A stretch of DNA of 64,000 bases from Candidatus Magnetominusculus xianensis (GCA_001541255.1 LNQR01000070.1:86217-150216), one strand, 5' to 3'. Positions 25,241 to 35,802 are shown, numbered from the stretch's first letter. Notes: generated by a model not told the origin, from the letters alone. Numbers and translations are program-made.

Positions 25241-26437
25241 ATGGACTACAAATATAAAATAGAACAACTTAGAAGACAAGACCTCCTTCGGACAGTCAGA
25301 GACAGGGGCTGTCCTGCTGGCAGGGTGATTAACATTGATGGTCGTGACCTCCTTAATTTCTCATCAAACGACTATCTCGGCCTTGCCTCAAGCCCCGCCC
25401 TAATCGGGGCAGCAAAACAGGCTCTCATGGACTATGGGCACGGCGCCGGGGCCTCCAGGCTCTTAAGCGGAGGCACCACTGTTCATGCCCTGCTTGAGGA
25501 AAAAACAGCCGCCTTCAAAGGCGCTGAAAAGGCAATAATGTTTAACTCCGGCTACGCTGCAAACACCGGGGCTATCCCCGCGTTGACCGATGACAACTCC
25601 GCCATCTTCAGCGACGCCCTTAACCACGCCAGCATAGTTGACGGCTGCAGGCTCTCTGCCGCAAAAAGATATATTTATAGGCATAATGACCTTGACCATC
25701 TCGAATCACTGATGAAAAACTCCCCATGCGCCCATAAACTTGTCATCACCGAATCGGTCTTCAGCATGGACGGCGATGTCGCTGATATTTATAATCTGAA
25801 TCTGCTGTGCAATAAATATAACGCAGCCCTTTACATTGACGATGCACACGCAACCGGCGTTATAGGGCAGGGCAGGGGTGCGCTTGCACATTTTAACGTC
25901 ACGCCGAATGATAATATTATCCAAATGGGGACATACTCCAAAGCCCTTGGCTCAATCGGTGGATTTGTCGCTGGCTCAGAGGCCGTAATCGATTATCTGT
26001 TTAACACTGCCCGCTCACTGATATACTCCACAGCACTTCCCGCGGCGGCAGCGGCAGCGTCACTTGCGGCAATTGAATATGTTGAGGCACATTCTGAGTT
26101 ACCGGCTGAGTTACCGGCTGAGTTACCGGCTGAGTTACCGGCTGAGTTACCGGACTTAATTGTTAAACTCCATAAGACAATTGACAACTGCCGCCGTATG
26201 CTTCGCTCAAAAGGATTCACAGTTACGCTTGATAACACCCCAATTATCCCCATCGTGTTTGACTCAACAGCAGAGACTTTACACATATCAGGGCGTCTGC
26301 TTGAGATGGGTGTCTATGCCCCGGCTATCAGGCCGCCTACTGTTAAACAGCCTCGAATCAGGATTTCCATTTCTGCCTTCCATGAAGATGAAGACATAGA
26401 GCATCTCGTAAATGCCCTGTCTGAGGCCATAAGATGA
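25241..26437 (+). CDS. bioF: 8-amino-7-oxononanoate synthase (BioF)
   Basis: A PLP enzyme of the alpha-oxoamine synthase family condensing pimeloyl-ACP/CoA and alanine, the first committed step of biotin ring formation. Motifs seen: FSSNDYLGLASSP, GAGASRLLSGG, DDAHATG, and the PLP-Lys loop TYSKALGSIGG. 398 residues is slightly longer than usual because a five-fold ELPA tetrapeptide repeat (26096-26155) is inserted before the C-terminal domain. It overlaps the next gene by four bases, the start of a bio operon (bioF, SDR, bioD). bioA, bioB and bioC are not in the window. Confidence 0.95.
   Translation: MDYKYKIEQLRRQDLLRTVRDRGCPAGRVINIDGRDLLNFSSNDYLGLASSPALIGAAKQALMDYGHGAGASRLLSGGTTVHALLEEKTAAFKGAEKAIMFNSGYAANTGAIPALTDDNSAIFSDALNHASIVDGCRLSAAKRYIYRHNDLDHLESLMKNSPCAHKLVITESVFSMDGDVADIYNLNLLCNKYNAALYIDDAHATGVIGQGRGALAHFNVTPNDNIIQMGTYSKALGSIGGFVAGSEAVIDYLFNTARSLIYSTALPAAAAAASLAAIEYVEAHSELPAELPAELPAELPAELPDLIVKLHKTIDNCRRMLRSKGFTVTLDNTPIIPIVFDSTAETLHISGRLLEMGVYAPAIRPPTVKQPRIRISISAFHEDEDIEHLVNALSEAIR
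26096..26155. repeat. Five 12-bp tandem repeats in bioF
   Basis: The unit gagttaccggct is repeated four times and then once with a changed last base pair (gagttaccggac). It encodes ELPA repeats and keeps the frame. It lies between the large and C-terminal domains of BioF, where an insertion is tolerable. Confidence 0.95.
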
Positions 26438-27138
26438 GCGTATCGCTGGTTACCGGTGCCTCTGGCGGCATTGGCAGGGCGATATGCCAAAAGCTCCTGC
26501 AGCATAACTCAGATGTTATTGCACACTACTACAGCGCTGATGAGAAATTCATTGAATATTTCATCAGCGCGCCCGTATTTGCCGTAAAGGCTGATTTAAG
26601 GAATAAAGACGACATTGAAAACCTCTCAAAACTGATAGAAACGCGATTCGGACATATTGACCATGTTATCAACGCCGCCGGTGTGACCGCCGATGAGCTG
26701 TTAATAAAGTGCCCGGAAAGTTCATGGGACGAGGTGATAGATGTGAATCTGAGCGCTTGCTTCAGGGTTATCAGGGCAATGCTGCCTTTGTTTGTTGTGG
26801 CCGGGGGCGGGCATATTGTAAACATTTCCTCACGTTCGGCTCTGAGAGGCACAGCCGGTCAGTGTGCCTATAGTGCCTCAAAGGCCGCCCTGCTTGGCCT
26901 TACTGTGTCACTGGCACAGGAACTGGCGCCGCAAAACATCAGGGTAAACGCTGTAATGCCGGGCTATGTCGAAACACCTATGGGGCTTTCAAATCCAAAG
27001 GCCCTCGCCCGTGCTAAATCCAGCAGTGTACTTAACACCCTGTCAGACGCAGATGAGGCAGCTGAGTTGATCTGGTTTATTCTTAATACTAAGACCGTCA
27101 CAGGGCAGTTCTTTACGCTTGACAGCAGGTTGACATGA
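26434..27138 (+). CDS. Short-chain dehydrogenase/reductase (FabG-like) in the bio operon
   Basis: A 234-residue classical SDR. The cofactor motif TGASGGIGRAI sits at the N-terminus; the catalytic Ser/Tyr/Lys are in NISSRSALRG and YSASKAALLG. It best resembles 3-oxoacyl-ACP reductase. It overlaps bioF and bioD by four bases on each side, so it is made in equal amounts with them. A role in making or modifying the pimeloyl moiety is likely but inferred. The usual C-terminal domain is short. Confidence 0.85.
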   Translation: MSVSLVTGASGGIGRAICQKLLQHNSDVIAHYYSADEKFIEYFISAPVFAVKADLRNKDDIENLSKLIETRFGHIDHVINAAGVTADELLIKCPESSWDEVIDVNLSACFRVIRAMLPLFVVAGGGHIVNISSRSALRGTAGQCAYSASKAALLGLTVSLAQELAPQNIRVNAVMPGYVETPMGLSNPKALARAKSSSVLNTLSDADEAAELIWFILNTKTVTGQFFTLDSRLT

Positions 27139-27836
27139 AGGGGTTTTTTATCACTGGCACGGACACGGGAGTAGGGAAGACTGTTGTCAGTGCTATGCTT
27201 GGCGTCCTGCTCAAAGAAAAGGGTTTTCCTCATGTGGCAGTCAGAAAACCCATCGAGACCGGCTGCACCGTTTTTGATAATACCCTGATGCCTGAAGACG
27301 GCCTGTTTCTGAAAAACATCACAGACTCAGCCGAAGACATCGGTGTAATAACACCGCTTAGATTTACTCATCCACTTGCCCCAGCTGCGGCAGCAGGGCT
27401 TGAGAACACGACGATAGATGTTGATGAGATAGTGCAGTCATTTAGGAATATTGACAGCTCCACTGTGGCAGTCGTTGAGGGTGTTGGCGGGCTGCTTGTC
27501 CCGATTACAAAGACATTCTTTGTCTCTGACCTGATAAAAGAACTTGACCTGCCGGTTATCCTCGTCTGCACAAACAGGCTTGGGACAATCAACCACACGC
27601 TGCTTTCTCTGGAACATATGAAAACAAAAGGCATCACCGTTGCTGGTATAATCTTCAATAATAATATAATAACCGGCGGGCGTGACATATCTATTGGTAC
27701 TAATATCGGACTAATAAGACAATTAACCGCCGTGCCGGTAATTGCCGCCCTGCCTTTTCTTGATACAATAAATTATAATACCTTAGTTGACGTCTCAAAG
27801 ACGCTGGATTATGGTATAATCAGGAGTTTTCTATAA
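27135..27836 (+). CDS. bioD: Dethiobiotin synthetase (BioD)
   Basis: An ATP-dependent carboxylase that closes the ureido ring of dethiobiotin. The P-loop variant GTDTGVGKTVVS is at the N-terminus, followed by the substrate Lys in RKPIETG and the EGVGGLLVP motif. 233 residues is the normal length. It is the last gene of the bioF-SDR-bioD set; secA follows after 30 bp and may be partly read through. Confidence 0.95.
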   Translation: MKGFFITGTDTGVGKTVVSAMLGVLLKEKGFPHVAVRKPIETGCTVFDNTLMPEDGLFLKNITDSAEDIGVITPLRFTHPLAPAAAAGLENTTIDVDEIVQSFRNIDSSTVAVVEGVGGLLVPITKTFFVSDLIKELDLPVILVCTNRLGTINHTLLSLEHMKTKGITVAGIIFNNNIITGGRDISIGTNIGLIRQLTAVPVIAALPFLDTINYNTLVDVSKTLDYGIIRSFL

Positions 27837-27866
27837 TAAGATATTTTCTGAAGAGGAAAAAAATAA

Positions 27867-30560
27867 ATGATAAACATGATTTTAAGCAAGATATTTGGCA
27901 CAAAAAACGAGCGGGAACTGAAGAAACTCTTCCCAATCGTAGACGAAATAAACGCCCTTGAGCCTGGCATTGTCTCAAAGTCAGATGATGAGTTAAGGGC
28001 TAAGACTGCGGAGTTTAACGCCCGCCTTACTAATGGTGAGACGCTTGATGACATGCTGAAAGAGGCATTTGCCGTTGTAAGAGAGGTGTCGCGCCGTACA
28101 GTAGCGATGAGGCACTTCGATGTTCAGCTCATTGGCGGCTTGGCGCTGCATCACGGGAAGATTGCTGAGATGAAGACAGGAGAGGGCAAGACCCTTGTCG
28201 GCACACTTCCTGTATATCTAAACGCCATTGGCGGGCGCGGTGTCCACGTAGTAACAGTAAACGATTATCTGGCGCGCAGGGATACGCAGTGGATGGGGCC
28301 GATATATAATTTTCTTGGCATGAGTGTCGGGGTTATTCAGCATGACAGCTCGTTTCTCTATGACCCGTCCTATAAATCGGAGTACGACAAGAACGATTAC
28401 CTGCGCCCGTGTACGCGTCAGGAGGCATACCGTGCCAACATCACATACGGGACAAACAACGAATATGGATTTGACTACTTAAGAGATAACATGAAGTACG
28501 ACCTTCAGGACTATGTCCAGCGGGAGCTGAACTATGCCATTGTTGACGAGGTTGACAGCATCCTTATTGATGAGGCCAGAACGCCTCTGATAATCTCAGG
28601 CCCATCTGAGGACTCAACAGACAAGTACTACAATATAAACAGGATAATCCCAAAATTAACGATTAACGTAGATTTTACGATAGATGAGAAGACCAAAAAC
28701 GCTATACTTACCGAAGATGGCGGCGTGCGTGCCGAAAAACTATTGGGAGTGGATAACCTCTTTGACCCGGTAAATATAGAGCTTGTGCATCATGTCCTGC
28801 AGGGCTTGAAGGCGCACAACCTATATAAAAGGGATGTCGATTATGTCATATCAGACGGCGAGGTGCTGATAGTTGATGAGTTTACGGGGCGTCTGATGCC
28901 CGGGCGGCGCTGGTCTGATGGTCTTCATCAGGCAATAGAGGCAAAAGAAGGGGTAAAGATAGAAAGCGAAAACCAGACGCTGGCAACAATAACCTTTCAG
29001 AACTACTTCAGGATGTACAACAAACTTGCCGGCATGACGGGTACGGCTGACACAGAGGCGGAGGAATTCGGGAAGATTTACAATCTTGACGTTATGGTAA
29101 TCCCAACAAATAAACCCATGACAAGGGATGACATGCCCGACTCCATATACAAGACCGAACAGGCGAAGTTCAATGCCGTAACTGCCGACATACAGGGCTG
29201 CCACGAAAAGGGCCAGCCCGTGCTGGTTGGTACAATATCCATAGAGAAGTCCGAGGTACTCTCGAGGGAACTGAAAAAGGCAAAGATACCTCACAACGTG
29301 TTAAACGCGAAATATCACGAAAAAGAGGCGGAGATAATCGCTCAGGCCGGCAGAAAGGGCGCAGTAACGATAGCAACAAACATGGCAGGAAGAGGGACTG
29401 ACATCGTCCTGGGAGGTAATCCCAAAGGTATAGCCCAGGACATGCTGCGCGATACAAAGGACTACACGCCGGAGCAGTTTAAGGACGCACTTTCACGTGC
29501 AGACCAACTATGCACAGAGGAAAAAGAGCAGGTTTTGGTGGCGGGCGGGTTATATATTCTGGGTACAGAGCGTCATGAGGCCAGACGAATAGACAACCAG
29601 TTGAGGGGGCGCTCTGGCAGGCAGGGCGACCCCGGGGCATCTAAGTTCTACTTGTCGCTTGAGGATGACCTGATGAGGATATTCGGCTCTGATAAGATAG
29701 CCGGTCTGATGAACCGCCTGGGGATGGAAGAAGACGTACCGATTGAAAATTCGATGGTCTCAAAGGCGATAGCCAACGCGCAGAAGAAGGTTGAGGCGCA
29801 TAACTTTGACATAAGAAAACACCTGCTTGAGTATGATGATGTAATGAACAAGCAGAGGACGGAGATATACTCGTTCAGGAAAGAAATCCTGAGTTCTGAG
29901 TCATTGAAAGAAAAAGTAACAGATATGATAAAGGACACGGTGGATGACCTGATAGCGGCACACTGCCCGGAGGACACATATGCAGAGGCCTGGGACATGA
30001 ACGCCCTGTGGGACTCGGCGTATGGGGTATTTGAGATACCGCGCAGCTACCTCAAAGAAACACTGAGCGAGGCTGCTAATTTAAATGTGATAAGGGAAAA
30101 GCTATTTGAGTTAGCCCAGCAGCACTATGAAGAAAAAGAAAAAAACACATCGGCTGAAGTACTGCGCTATCTTGAGAAAATGACGTTGCTGCAAATACTC
30201 GACACACAGTGGAAGGACCACCTGCTTGCAATGGACCACCTGAAAGAGGGCATAGGGCTGAGGGGCTATGGGCAGAAGGATCCACTGGTAGAGTATAAAA
30301 AAGAGGCATTTGACATGTTTGCCGAGATGACGTACAGGATAACGTCGGAGTTCCTGAGCCGTATGTTCCATATACAGATACATGGGGAAGGTGAGAGCGC
30401 GGCAGCAGTGGCGGCCCCGAAAAAGCAGCAAGTGTTCTATAATAGAAGCGACGAGGAAAGTGTTCAGGTGGTAAGAAAAGGCAGAAAAACGGGCAGAAAC
30501 GACCCCTGCACCTGTGGAAGCGGCAAAAAGTTCAAGAAATGCTGTGGGCGTGGGGAGTAA
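27867..30560 (+). CDS. secA: Preprotein translocase ATPase SecA
   Basis: The motor of the Sec export pathway. Walker A is [13 protein letters not shown] near residue 105; DEAD-like [15 protein letters not shown], the helicase motif [14 protein letters not shown] and the arginine-rich [13 protein letters not shown] are all present. The C-terminus carries the zinc-binding SEC-C motif [18 protein letters not shown]. The length (897) is typical. A second ATG three codons downstream is also possible. It follows bioD by 30 bp with a GAGG ribosome site. Confidence 0.98.
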   Translation: MINMILSKIFGTKNERELKKLFPIVDEINALEPGIVSKSDDELRAKTAEFNARLTNGETLDDMLKEAFAVVREVSRRTVAMRHFDVQLIGGLALHHGKIAEMKTGEGKTLVGTLPVYLNAIGGRGVHVVTVNDYLARRDTQWMGPIYNFLGMSVGVIQHDSSFLYDPSYKSEYDKNDYLRPCTRQEAYRANITYGTNNEYGFDYLRDNMKYDLQDYVQRELNYAIVDEVDSILIDEARTPLIISGPSEDSTDKYYNINRIIPKLTINVDFTIDEKTKNAILTEDGGVRAEKLLGVDNLFDPVNIELVHHVLQGLKAHNLYKRDVDYVISDGEVLIVDEFTGRLMPGRRWSDGLHQAIEAKEGVKIESENQTLATITFQNYFRMYNKLAGMTGTADTEAEEFGKIYNLDVMVIPTNKPMTRDDMPDSIYKTEQAKFNAVTADIQGCHEKGQPVLVGTISIEKSEVLSRELKKAKIPHNVLNAKYHEKEAEIIAQAGRKGAVTIATNMAGRGTDIVLGGNPKGIAQDMLRDTKDYTPEQFKDALSRADQLCTEEKEQVLVAGGLYILGTERHEARRIDNQLRGRSGRQGDPGASKFYLSLEDDLMRIFGSDKIAGLMNRLGMEEDVPIENSMVSKAIANAQKKVEAHNFDIRKHLLEYDDVMNKQRTEIYSFRKEILSSESLKEKVTDMIKDTVDDLIAAHCPEDTYAEAWDMNALWDSAYGVFEIPRSYLKETLSEAANLNVIREKLFELAQQHYEEKEKNTSAEVLRYLEKMTLLQILDTQWKDHLLAMDHLKEGIGLRGYGQKDPLVEYKKEAFDMFAEMTYRITSEFLSRMFHIQIHGEGESAAAVAAPKKQQVFYNRSDEESVQVVRKGRKTGRNDPCTCGSGKKFKKCCGRGE

Positions 30561-30636
30561 GGCTGGTAAGATACCTGGCAACATATCAATTATAAGTTCG
30601 TCAAGAGTTTTGAAGTCGTTTTTCACGGGAGTGTAC

Positions 30637-30834
30637 ATGCCATCGTGTAGACATCTCAAGTTAGCGCATATGTATGAGGGTCTGGATTTATTATACGAGC
30701 AGGTTGAGAAATCAGTATTTTTTAAGGCAGCCAACCTGTTAAATCTTGATGTGGATATTGTATTTGTTTTGTTATAGATTAAAATGATTAGGTATGATAA
30801 TGAAGCAGAAGACAAAACAGTCTGACCTGTCTTA
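30637..30834 (+). pseudogene. IS1634-type (IS4-like) transposase fragment
   Basis: In the 390 bases between secA and the response regulator, one frame reads YEGLDLLYEQVEKSVFFKAA, then NLLNLDVDIVFVLL and a stop. This matches the region of IS1634 transposases just before the first catalytic Asp (normally LLNLDVDLIFYDTTS..YFE). After the stop the same frame continues IKMIRYDNEAEDK. Start, DDE core and C-terminal part are missing. Nothing else was recognised between 30561 and 30952. Confidence 0.55.
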
Positions 30835-30952
30835 CAGCTCAGGCAGGAGTTTTATACAGGCTGTACGATTAAGTGTAGTTTAGTACAATTTAGACGCTTA
30901 CAAGATTAGATTTCTATATCGGAAATGGATGTGTCCCTCAAAAAAAGTAAAT

Positions 30953-31339
30953 CTACTTGCTACTAATTCCCATGCAGTGAAATATCGTCTCTATCAGCTT
31001 ATCCAGGTCAACAGGTTTAATAAGATTTGCACATACTTTACAGTCCCTTGAGCGCTCATCGTCTACAAAGGATTTTGTCAGAATAATCGGCTGTTCTTTT
31101 CTTATCTGTAATATCTTTTGTATCAGGGCAACACCATCCATTACCGGCATTAAATTGTCTGTTATGACCATGTCCGGGTCATATCTCATGTATAATTCCA
31201 GACCTTCTTTGCCGTTTTCAGCCAGGTAGATTTCGCCAAAGCGCCTCTTCAACGTAAGCCTCATAACATTTCTAATCGCCTCGTCGTCATCCACACAAAG
31301 GACGCTAAACCGTCTAAGAGCTTCTTTATCCTTAATCAT
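30953..31339 (-). CDS. Single-domain response regulator (CheY-like)
   Basis: A 128-residue receiver domain. The acidic pocket is in VLCVDDDEAIRN, the phosphorylated Asp in MVITDNLMPVMDG, the conserved Thr in ILTKSF, and the Lys in ANLIKPVD. No output domain. It lies 29 bp downstream of a PAS sensor kinase gene on the same strand and is probably its direct phospho-acceptor or part of a branched relay. Confidence 0.87.
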   Translation of the reverse strand: MIKDKEALRRFSVLCVDDDEAIRNVMRLTLKRRFGEIYLAENGKEGLELYMRYDPDMVITDNLMPVMDGVALIQKILQIRKEQPIILTKSFVDDERSRDCKVCANLIKPVDLDKLIETIFHCMGISSK

Positions 31340-31368
31340 ATGTTGTTTATTCGCATCCGGAATTGTGA

Positions 31369-33954
31369 TTACACATATAACTCTATTGTAAATACAGAGC
31401 CGCTGTCTTTAGTGCTTGCGTATATTTTACCGCCAAGACTCTCCTCCACTATTACTTTTGACATATAAAGCCCTATCCCTGTGCCTTTTTCGGACTTGGT
31501 AGTAAAATACTGATCGAATATCTTCTCGATTATCTCTTGCGGGATTCCCCCGCCGTTGTCGCTGACCTCAACCCTCAATATGCCGCCTTCCTTATAGCAA
31601 TCGACTGAGATCATGCCCTCTTCCAACAGAAAACCATGCTCTCTCCTTTGAACAATCGCGTCTTTTGCGTTATTTATCAGATTTAATAAGACATGGGCGA
31701 GCTGGCTTTTATATGTCGTAATTACAGTGGCTTCACACGGCACTACCTCAGAGAAATCCAGAAATGTCCTGTTGTGTATATGGCATGAAATCCTGTAGGC
31801 AATCGAGTTGGTCTTTAACTGAGAGGAAATCATCGAAAACACCTCCGACGATACCTCTATTATATCAAACGTCTCCTTCTCCTGCGACGGCTTGAAGAAG
31901 CTTCTGAACACGTCAATCGTCGATGACATAAAATCAAGCTGCTTCAGTGAATTCTTAACTGTGCTATCAATATAAGCTGCATCAAGTTCACCATACTCAT
32001 ATGCGTCTTTTATATCCTGGACAATAAGACCGAGACTGTTTAAGGGCTGTCTCCACTGGTGTGCTATCGCAGAGATCATCTCACCCATGGCTGCCATCTT
32101 TGACTGCTGCAAGAGGAGCTGGTCTTTACATCGTATTTCATACACTTTGGTATTAACAAGCTCCATGAGATTATAGTTAAGCTCAGTGAGAATCTCGGTC
32201 TTTTCCTTCAGTTCGTTTTCCATAGCCTTGCGGGAAGTTATATCGACCATCGAGCCTAAGACGCCGGTAATTTCCCCTTCGGCATTAAATAACCTGGAGT
32301 TTCTGATGTTGACGTTAATCCGTTCGTTGTTTTTCCGCTTATAAATAACATCAGTTCCTTCGGGCAGCATCTGCCCGCTGAGAACGGCTTTCAATGTGGA
32401 ATTGATGTTAGCAGCATCCTCCGGCGCCCAATGTTTAAATGGCGGCAGAGAGCCGAGCAGCTCATCTTCTGAGTAACCGACCATTTTGCAAAACGACGGA
32501 TTGGCGTATATCAGTCTCCCTTCCAAATTAACGGCTGCAATGCCAGCCACTGCACAGTCCTCAATCGCCTTGCGAAAGGCGTGTTCAGTGGCAATATGTT
32601 TTTCCAGTTCCAACCGCTTCCTTATATCTCTGGCTATCGCCTGAATGACCTTCCTGCCGCCATATTCCACGACACTGGCATTTATGTCAACGGGGATAAA
32701 GGCGTCGTCAGCGCTTTTTATCTGCACATTTAAGAGCAAACCAGAACCAGACATTATAGTGTTTTCAAATGCATTCCGCGTCCTTTCTATTTCTTTGTCA
32801 CTCATCAATAACTCATAGAACATTCCGGCAATCTCGTCTTTTGCCCTGGCCAGCAGTTCCTCAGCCTTTTTGTTGGCGTCGATTATACATCCGTCAAGGC
32901 CGACAATAACAATAGCGTCGCCAGCTCCGTTAAGCAGATTTCTATATTTCTCCTCAGACGCCCTTACTGCTTCAGCCGCTTCGTAGTCGGCGGTAACATT
33001 CTTTACAATTTCAAGACAGGAAACTATATTGCCGTCTGCATCCCTGATAGGATTAGCTGTGACTTCAGAATATCTGATTTCTCCATTGGGCAGCTGTACT
33101 TTTCTGAGCGACATGTGCGGCTTTCCATCCTTGTATGACAATTCAATAGGGCATCCCTCACAAACCGACTCATTACGTTCATAAACGCAGTAGCATTTCT
33201 CTCCAAGACGGTTTCCAAATATGGATTTAAGAGATTCACACTGAAAAGTGATGTTATATTCCAAGTCCTGAATAGTTATATAGTCCTGCATAGCGTCAAT
33301 TATGGTTTTCATCTTATTTCTCTGTGCAATCAGATCATATTCCATGCGTTTTCGTTCTGTGATATCCTCAACAATACCGACATAAACAGATAATCCATCT
33401 TTACTATCTGGAAACCCCCTGCTCCATATCCATCTGACAGACATGTCGGGATGAACAACACGATAGTCATGGCTAAACGGCAATCCTTTCTTCATTACCT
33501 CCATATCTGATAGCAGACGCCCTTTATCATCCGGATGTATTGCATTGAGAAAAGAGCGAGGGTTGTCATACAGGCTCTCACAGGAAAGCCCCATGACCGT
33601 TTCATAGCCTGGACTGACGTAAAAAGTCTTCGTCAGCCCTGAGTCGGCAATCCAGAAGACCTCGTTGATATTTCTCATGAGCAGCTTAATCAGTTCATCG
33701 TGTTCGTGTAGTGCAGAGGGAAGTCTTTCAGACCGGTATTTTATCAAATTAATTACTTGTTCTTTATTCTTTTTTAGTTCTTCCTTTTTCTGCAGGAAAA
33801 AATATTCAGCCATTTGGGCAGCTTCCTGTACACGCTTTCCTGCTTCATTAAGCTCGGAAACCCGCTTTTTTATAAATCCCTGAGCAATACTGAGCAAAAC
33901 CTCTGGAAACAGCTTATATTTACTGCCATTGTCTTCGATTTTTCCCGCTGTCAT
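31369..33954 (-). CDS. Multi-PAS sensor histidine kinase
   Basis: The preferred ATG at 33954 has a GGAGGGGGAAC ribosome site; an ATG ten codons upstream lacks one. The protein (861 residues) has an N-terminal helical part, then about four PAS/PAC modules, the second with a Cys-rich CYCVYERNESVCEGCPIE stretch that could bind a metal or redox cofactor. The kinase core follows: SKMAAMGEMISAIAHQWRQPL with the phosphorylated His, and the ATPase with EVSDNGGGIPQ and GTGIGLYMSK. No transmembrane segment was seen, so it is cytosolic. It pairs with the downstream single-domain regulator. Confidence 0.88.
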   Translation of the reverse strand: MTAGKIEDNGSKYKLFPEVLLSIAQGFIKKRVSELNEAGKRVQEAAQMAEYFFLQKKEELKKNKEQVINLIKYRSERLPSALHEHDELIKLLMRNINEVFWIADSGLTKTFYVSPGYETVMGLSCESLYDNPRSFLNAIHPDDKGRLLSDMEVMKKGLPFSHDYRVVHPDMSVRWIWSRGFPDSKDGLSVYVGIVEDITERKRMEYDLIAQRNKMKTIIDAMQDYITIQDLEYNITFQCESLKSIFGNRLGEKCYCVYERNESVCEGCPIELSYKDGKPHMSLRKVQLPNGEIRYSEVTANPIRDADGNIVSCLEIVKNVTADYEAAEAVRASEEKYRNLLNGAGDAIVIVGLDGCIIDANKKAEELLARAKDEIAGMFYELLMSDKEIERTRNAFENTIMSGSGLLLNVQIKSADDAFIPVDINASVVEYGGRKVIQAIARDIRKRLELEKHIATEHAFRKAIEDCAVAGIAAVNLEGRLIYANPSFCKMVGYSEDELLGSLPPFKHWAPEDAANINSTLKAVLSGQMLPEGTDVIYKRKNNERINVNIRNSRLFNAEGEITGVLGSMVDITSRKAMENELKEKTEILTELNYNLMELVNTKVYEIRCKDQLLLQQSKMAAMGEMISAIAHQWRQPLNSLGLIVQDIKDAYEYGELDAAYIDSTVKNSLKQLDFMSSTIDVFRSFFKPSQEKETFDIIEVSSEVFSMISSQLKTNSIAYRISCHIHNRTFLDFSEVVPCEATVITTYKSQLAHVLLNLINNAKDAIVQRREHGFLLEEGMISVDCYKEGGILRVEVSDNGGGIPQEIIEKIFDQYFTTKSEKGTGIGLYMSKVIVEESLGGKIYASTKDSGSVFTIELYV

Positions 33955-34046
33955 GTCACTGTTCCCCCTCCATTGTGGAATCATCAGTAATTCATGTAAG
34001 GCCTTCCACTGAGTAATTATAGCATATTTACAATAGTCAAAACACG

Positions 34047-34178
34047 GGGCAAACGCATTTGAAAATTAGGCAGAAATTGTCTATTATTTTTAGCTATGAC
34101 CGATGCTTTCCTGGATTCCAGCGAAAGCTGGAATCTATAGGACGAAATGGCTATCGAAAATTTCAAATGCGTTTGCCC
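34047..34178. mobile_element. 132-bp MITE with terminal inverted repeats and inner hairpin
   Basis: The left end gggcaaacgcatttgaaa is repeated inverted, perfectly over 18 bp, at the right end (34161-34178). Inside, GATTCCAGC-GAAA-GCTGGAATC (34114-34135) forms a 9-bp stem with a GAAA loop. No ORF. A partial relative lies at 14450-14556. It occupies the gap between the PAS kinase and degP genes, which are divergent. Confidence 0.8.
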
Positions 34179-34270
34179 TGGCATCGCATCTTGACTTGCC
34201 GTGCCTCTGTGTGTAATCATATATAATGAATATTTTATATTCTGGCAACTAAAAAGGAGGATTTAGATTT

Positions 34271-35764
34271 ATGCTAAACGGTAAAAAAACTATCGTTGGG
34301 ATACTGCTTATAGTGTGCGGGCTGATTGCAGGGCTCATAATTGCGTCTAACTTTAACATACAAAACCAGTCGTTGGCCCAGATTAAACAGGTTAAAGAAG
34401 TCTCGCCGCAAAGCAAGGATTTCCTCATTCAACTGAGCAGCGCCCTTGCCGATGTCTCCGATGTTGTAAAACCATCGGTTGTCAATATCTCTACCCAAAA
34501 AACCGTCGATACAAAGGATAACCCCATGGGACGTTTCTTCGATGACCCAATGTTTAAGAGATTCTTCGGCGATGAATCCCCTTTCCACATGCCGAAAAAG
34601 CAGGAGTCCAGGGCTCTTGGCTCAGGTGTCATCATCAAAGAAGACGGCTATATTGTCACAAACAGCCATGTCGTTAAAGATATGGATGAGATAAAGGTCA
34701 TTCTTGCCGATAAAACTGAATATAAGGGCAAGATAATCGGGACTGACCCCAAGACCGATGTGGCAGTTATTAAAATTGACGCCCATGACTTGCCTGTTAT
34801 CAAGATGGGTGATTCAAGCAAGATGAAAGTCGGTGAAATCGTCTTAGCCGTTGGCAACCCCTTCGGCCTTAATCAGACAGTCACGATGGGTATTGTAAGC
34901 GCCGTTGGAAGGTCAGAAGTTGGCATAGCAGATTATGAAGACTTTATTCAAATCGACGCCCCAATAAATCCCGGTAACTCAGGCGGTGCCCTAGTCAACG
35001 CCTCCGGTGAGCTGGCCGGTATCAACACGGCAATCTTCTCCACAAGCGGCGGCTATCAGGGTATAGGCTTTGCCATACCCAGCAGTATGGTCAAAAACGT
35101 TATGGACAAACTCATTAAATCCGGCAAGGTAATCCGCGGCTGGCTTGGTGTTAATATTCAACCTCTGACCCCCGAACTTTCCAAATCCTTCGGGCTTAAA
35201 GAGAAAGACGGCGTTCTGATTGCAGATGTTGTCGAAGGCGGCCCGGCAGAAAAGGCCGGTCTTAAACGTGGTGACCTTATTATTTCCTTTGACAGCAAGG
35301 ATGCCTCCAACACGCGGCAGCTGCGAAATCTCGTAGCAAATACCCTCCCGGGTGCTACACTTGACTTAAAGGCCGTCAGAGATGGAAAAGAGATGTCATT
35401 TAAAGTAACAGTCGGAGAGCTTCCAGATGCCAAACAAGCGGCTGCAGGAGGGGCTCCATCATCGTCAGAGTTCTTAAACAGACTCAAAGGTGTAGGAGTT
35501 CAGGATATTACAGCCTCCATAAGAGAACGTTTTAACTACCCGGCTAAGGTCTCCGGTGTTATAGTCACAAATGTTGCCGATGACAGCTCTGCCTTTAATG
35601 TTCTCAAGCAGGGTGACGTCATTCAGGAAGTCAACAGAAAGCGCATTAATAATGTAAAAGAATATGATTCCATCGTGTCTAAAATTAAGGCCGAGGAGGA
35701 TATTCTGTTACTTGTCTATCGTGGAACTGCTTACATATATGTAACTATCACGGGTAAGAAATAA
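34271..35764 (+). CDS. DegP/HtrA-family periplasmic serine protease
   Basis: A 497-residue protein starting after an AAAGGAGG site. It has an N-terminal signal-anchor (TIVGILLIVCGLIAGLIIASNF), then a trypsin-like domain with the triad His (IVTNSHVVKD), Asp (KTDVAVIKID) and Ser (NPGNSGGALV). Two PDZ domains follow (~300-390 and ~405-495). This is the DegP/DegQ/MucD layout of envelope quality-control proteases. A -10 TATAAT lies at 34222-34227, but its -35 is not clear. Its gene ends convergent with ispE. Confidence 0.95.
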   Translation: MLNGKKTIVGILLIVCGLIAGLIIASNFNIQNQSLAQIKQVKEVSPQSKDFLIQLSSALADVSDVVKPSVVNISTQKTVDTKDNPMGRFFDDPMFKRFFGDESPFHMPKKQESRALGSGVIIKEDGYIVTNSHVVKDMDEIKVILADKTEYKGKIIGTDPKTDVAVIKIDAHDLPVIKMGDSSKMKVGEIVLAVGNPFGLNQTVTMGIVSAVGRSEVGIADYEDFIQIDAPINPGNSGGALVNASGELAGINTAIFSTSGGYQGIGFAIPSSMVKNVMDKLIKSGKVIRGWLGVNIQPLTPELSKSFGLKEKDGVLIADVVEGGPAEKAGLKRGDLIISFDSKDASNTRQLRNLVANTLPGATLDLKAVRDGKEMSFKVTVGELPDAKQAAAGGAPSSSEFLNRLKGVGVQDITASIRERFNYPAKVSGVIVTNVADDSSAFNVLKQGDVIQEVNRKRINNVKEYDSIVSKIKAEEDILLLVYRGTAYIYVTITGKK

Positions 35765-35778
35765 GATATTTAAAAACT

Positions 35779-35802
35779 CCCCTTCCCGTTTCAGGGAAGG
35801 GG
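35779..35802. terminator. Probable bidirectional terminator hairpin
   Basis: CCCCTTCCC and GGGAAGGGG (9 bp) are separated by six bases in the gap between convergent degP and ispE. On the minus strand the stem is followed by a short T run, so it best serves ispE; on the plus strand the T run is weak. Confidence 0.5.

Noticed and set aside
26096..26155. Regular repeats that might suggest a CRISPR or similar array
   Set aside because: The units are 12 bp, contiguous without spacers, and in frame inside bioF.
30514..30777. An 87-codon frame overlapping the end of secA
   Set aside because: Its start lies inside the SEC-C motif of secA in another frame; only its later part makes sense, as an IS1634-like transposase fragment.
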